The translations under genes and the position numbers were made by a program. Shown here one piece after another: positions 63,339 to 64,000 of a stretch of DNA of 64,000 nucleotides. A model generated the notes under the pieces. The model was not told the origin of the DNA and did not search any database. It saw nothing but the letters and a program-made list of their open reading frames with translations. The stretch comes from Rhodoferax koreense (lineage in GTDB: Bacteria > Pseudomonadota > Gammaproteobacteria > Burkholderiales > Burkholderiaceae_C): assembly GCF_001955695.1 (NCBI RefSeq), contig NZ_CP019236.1:2170001-2234000 (forward strand), in the 5' to 3' direction. Each line of letters starts with the position of its first letter. Position 1 is the first letter of the stretch.

Positions 63339-64000
63339 ATACACCGTCCATCGCAGCGGACTCGAAGGGACCGGTCAAAACGGGTGGTCGGTCCGGGCCG
63401 TTGCTCGGCCCGGTCGAATGGCTGCTGCTTCTGGTGGCCGCGATCTGGGGAGGAAGCTACAGCGCGGCCAAGGTCGCGACTGAGCAGATGCCCGTGCTGC
63501 AGTTTCTGGTGCTGCGCTTTGGCCTGACTTTCTTGGTTCTGCTGCCCGCTTTGCGCGGGCTTGCTGTGGCTTCATGGCCTGCGGCGCTGACTGGGGCGTT
63601 GATACTGGGCATCAACTTGCTGGCCATTTTCGTCTGCGAGACTTTCGGTGTGTCATTGACCACCGCTTCCAATGCGGCATTTCTGATCAGCCTCTGCGTC
63701 GCCTTCACACCGCTGTGCGAGTGGTGGTTGCTCAAGACAAAGCCCGGTGGAACGGTTCTGGCGGGAGCGGGACTTTCGTTGCTGGGAGCAGGACTTCTGG
63801 CGTTTCAGCACGGCGGGTCAGCCAGTCTGGCCTGGGGAGACGGCCTAATGGTGCTTGCGGCCTTCTTGCGCGGCATCATGGTCTGCCTGACTCGTCGCCA
63901 TGGTCAACGACACGGCCTGCCCGCGCTGACTGTGACGGCAGTACAGATGGGCGTGATGGCGCTGGGTTCGATCATCCTGATGCTGGCCGTGCACGGCACC
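63335..64000 (+). CDS. EamA/DMT family transporter (3' end outside window)
   Basis: Open from ATG 63335 to the window end, 222 codons. Six or seven hydrophobic helices so far. The EamA start WLLLLVAAIWGGSYSAAKVA follows a 20-residue hydrophilic N-terminus; then LQFLVLRFGLTFLVLLPALR and TTASNAAFLISLCVAFTPL. Probable amino-acid or metabolite exporter. It overlaps the synthase remnant by four bases, so they form one transcript under the divergent LysR protein. Confidence 0.85.
   Translation, partial: MNTPSIAADSKGPVKTGGRSGPLLGPVEWLLLLVAAIWGGSYSAAKVATEQMPVLQFLVLRFGLTFLVLLPALRGLAVASWPAALTGALILGINLLAIFVCETFGVSLTTASNAAFLISLCVAFTPLCEWWLLKTKPGGTVLAGAGLSLLGAGLLAFQHGGSASLAWGDGLMVLAAFLRGIMVCLTRRHGQRHGLPALTVTAVQMGVMALGSIILMLAVHGT

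Overview
The window reads as about 64 kb of chromosome from a GC-rich betaproteobacterium, most likely a member of the Comamonadaceae. The basis is the character of the proteins, gene orders such as rpsP-rimM-trmD-rplS, and the codon bias. No 16S rRNA gene is present, so the genus is left open. Everything here was read by eye; no database search was run.

Layout. (1) 1-8.5 kb: the end of an exopolysaccharide locus (EpsL-like outer-membrane barrel, EpsE/WcaJ-type phosphoglycosyltransferase), a DUF47-Pit phosphate uptake pair, and the dTDP-rhamnose operon rfbBDAC. (2) 8-23.8 kb: housekeeping genes. These are a ribosomal protein/tRNA modification operon, Nudix hydrolase, CobD-like protein, hisC, rsgA, pterin dehydratase, M48 protease, orn, a DEAD-box helicase with a long leader, a diguanylate cyclase with two related PAS domains, tilS and lysC. 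(3) 23.84-31.96 kb: tRNA-Ser(GCU) followed by a complete-looking filamentous prophage (inovirus, about 8.0 kb) bounded by 16-bp direct repeats of the tRNA 3' end. It carries a repressor, ssDNA-binding protein, major coat protein, TspB-like adsorption protein, gpVI-like protein, Zot/gpI, an origin-like region, a HUH replication protein and a serine recombinase. (4) 32-34 kb: a chemoreceptor. (5) 33.9-42.3 kb: a probable envelope/lipid A remodelling island made of two PAP2 phosphatases, a FetAB-like ABC exporter, a polyprenyl-phosphate glycosyltransferase, an ArnT-like transferase and a YdjC/NaxD-like deacetylase. A PmrAB-like two-component system converges on it, and PmrA-box-like direct repeats precede both PAP2 genes. 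(6) 42.3-53.3 kb: transporters, dehydrogenases, pssA, miaA and mutL. (7) 53.3-61.8 kb: a full biotin-independent malonate decarboxylase operon with MadLM transporter and LysR regulator (mdcR-madLM-mdcACDEGBH). (8) 61.9-64 kb: a LysR regulator divergent from an apparently deleted argininosuccinate-synthase-like gene and an EamA transporter cut by the window edge.

The observation I rate highest is in the prophage. Its repressor-like gene runs across the attachment site. In the integrated form the protein ends six codons past the shared core, inside antisense tRNA-Ser. Joining the two prophage ends on paper gives a circular form whose protein would be 33 residues longer and whose reading frame runs through a bidirectional terminator. 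This is the architecture of integration-dependent immunity known from some mycobacteriophages, here in a filamentous phage that uses a serine recombinase. The second is the hexosamine-type lipid A modification set with matching response-regulator boxes.
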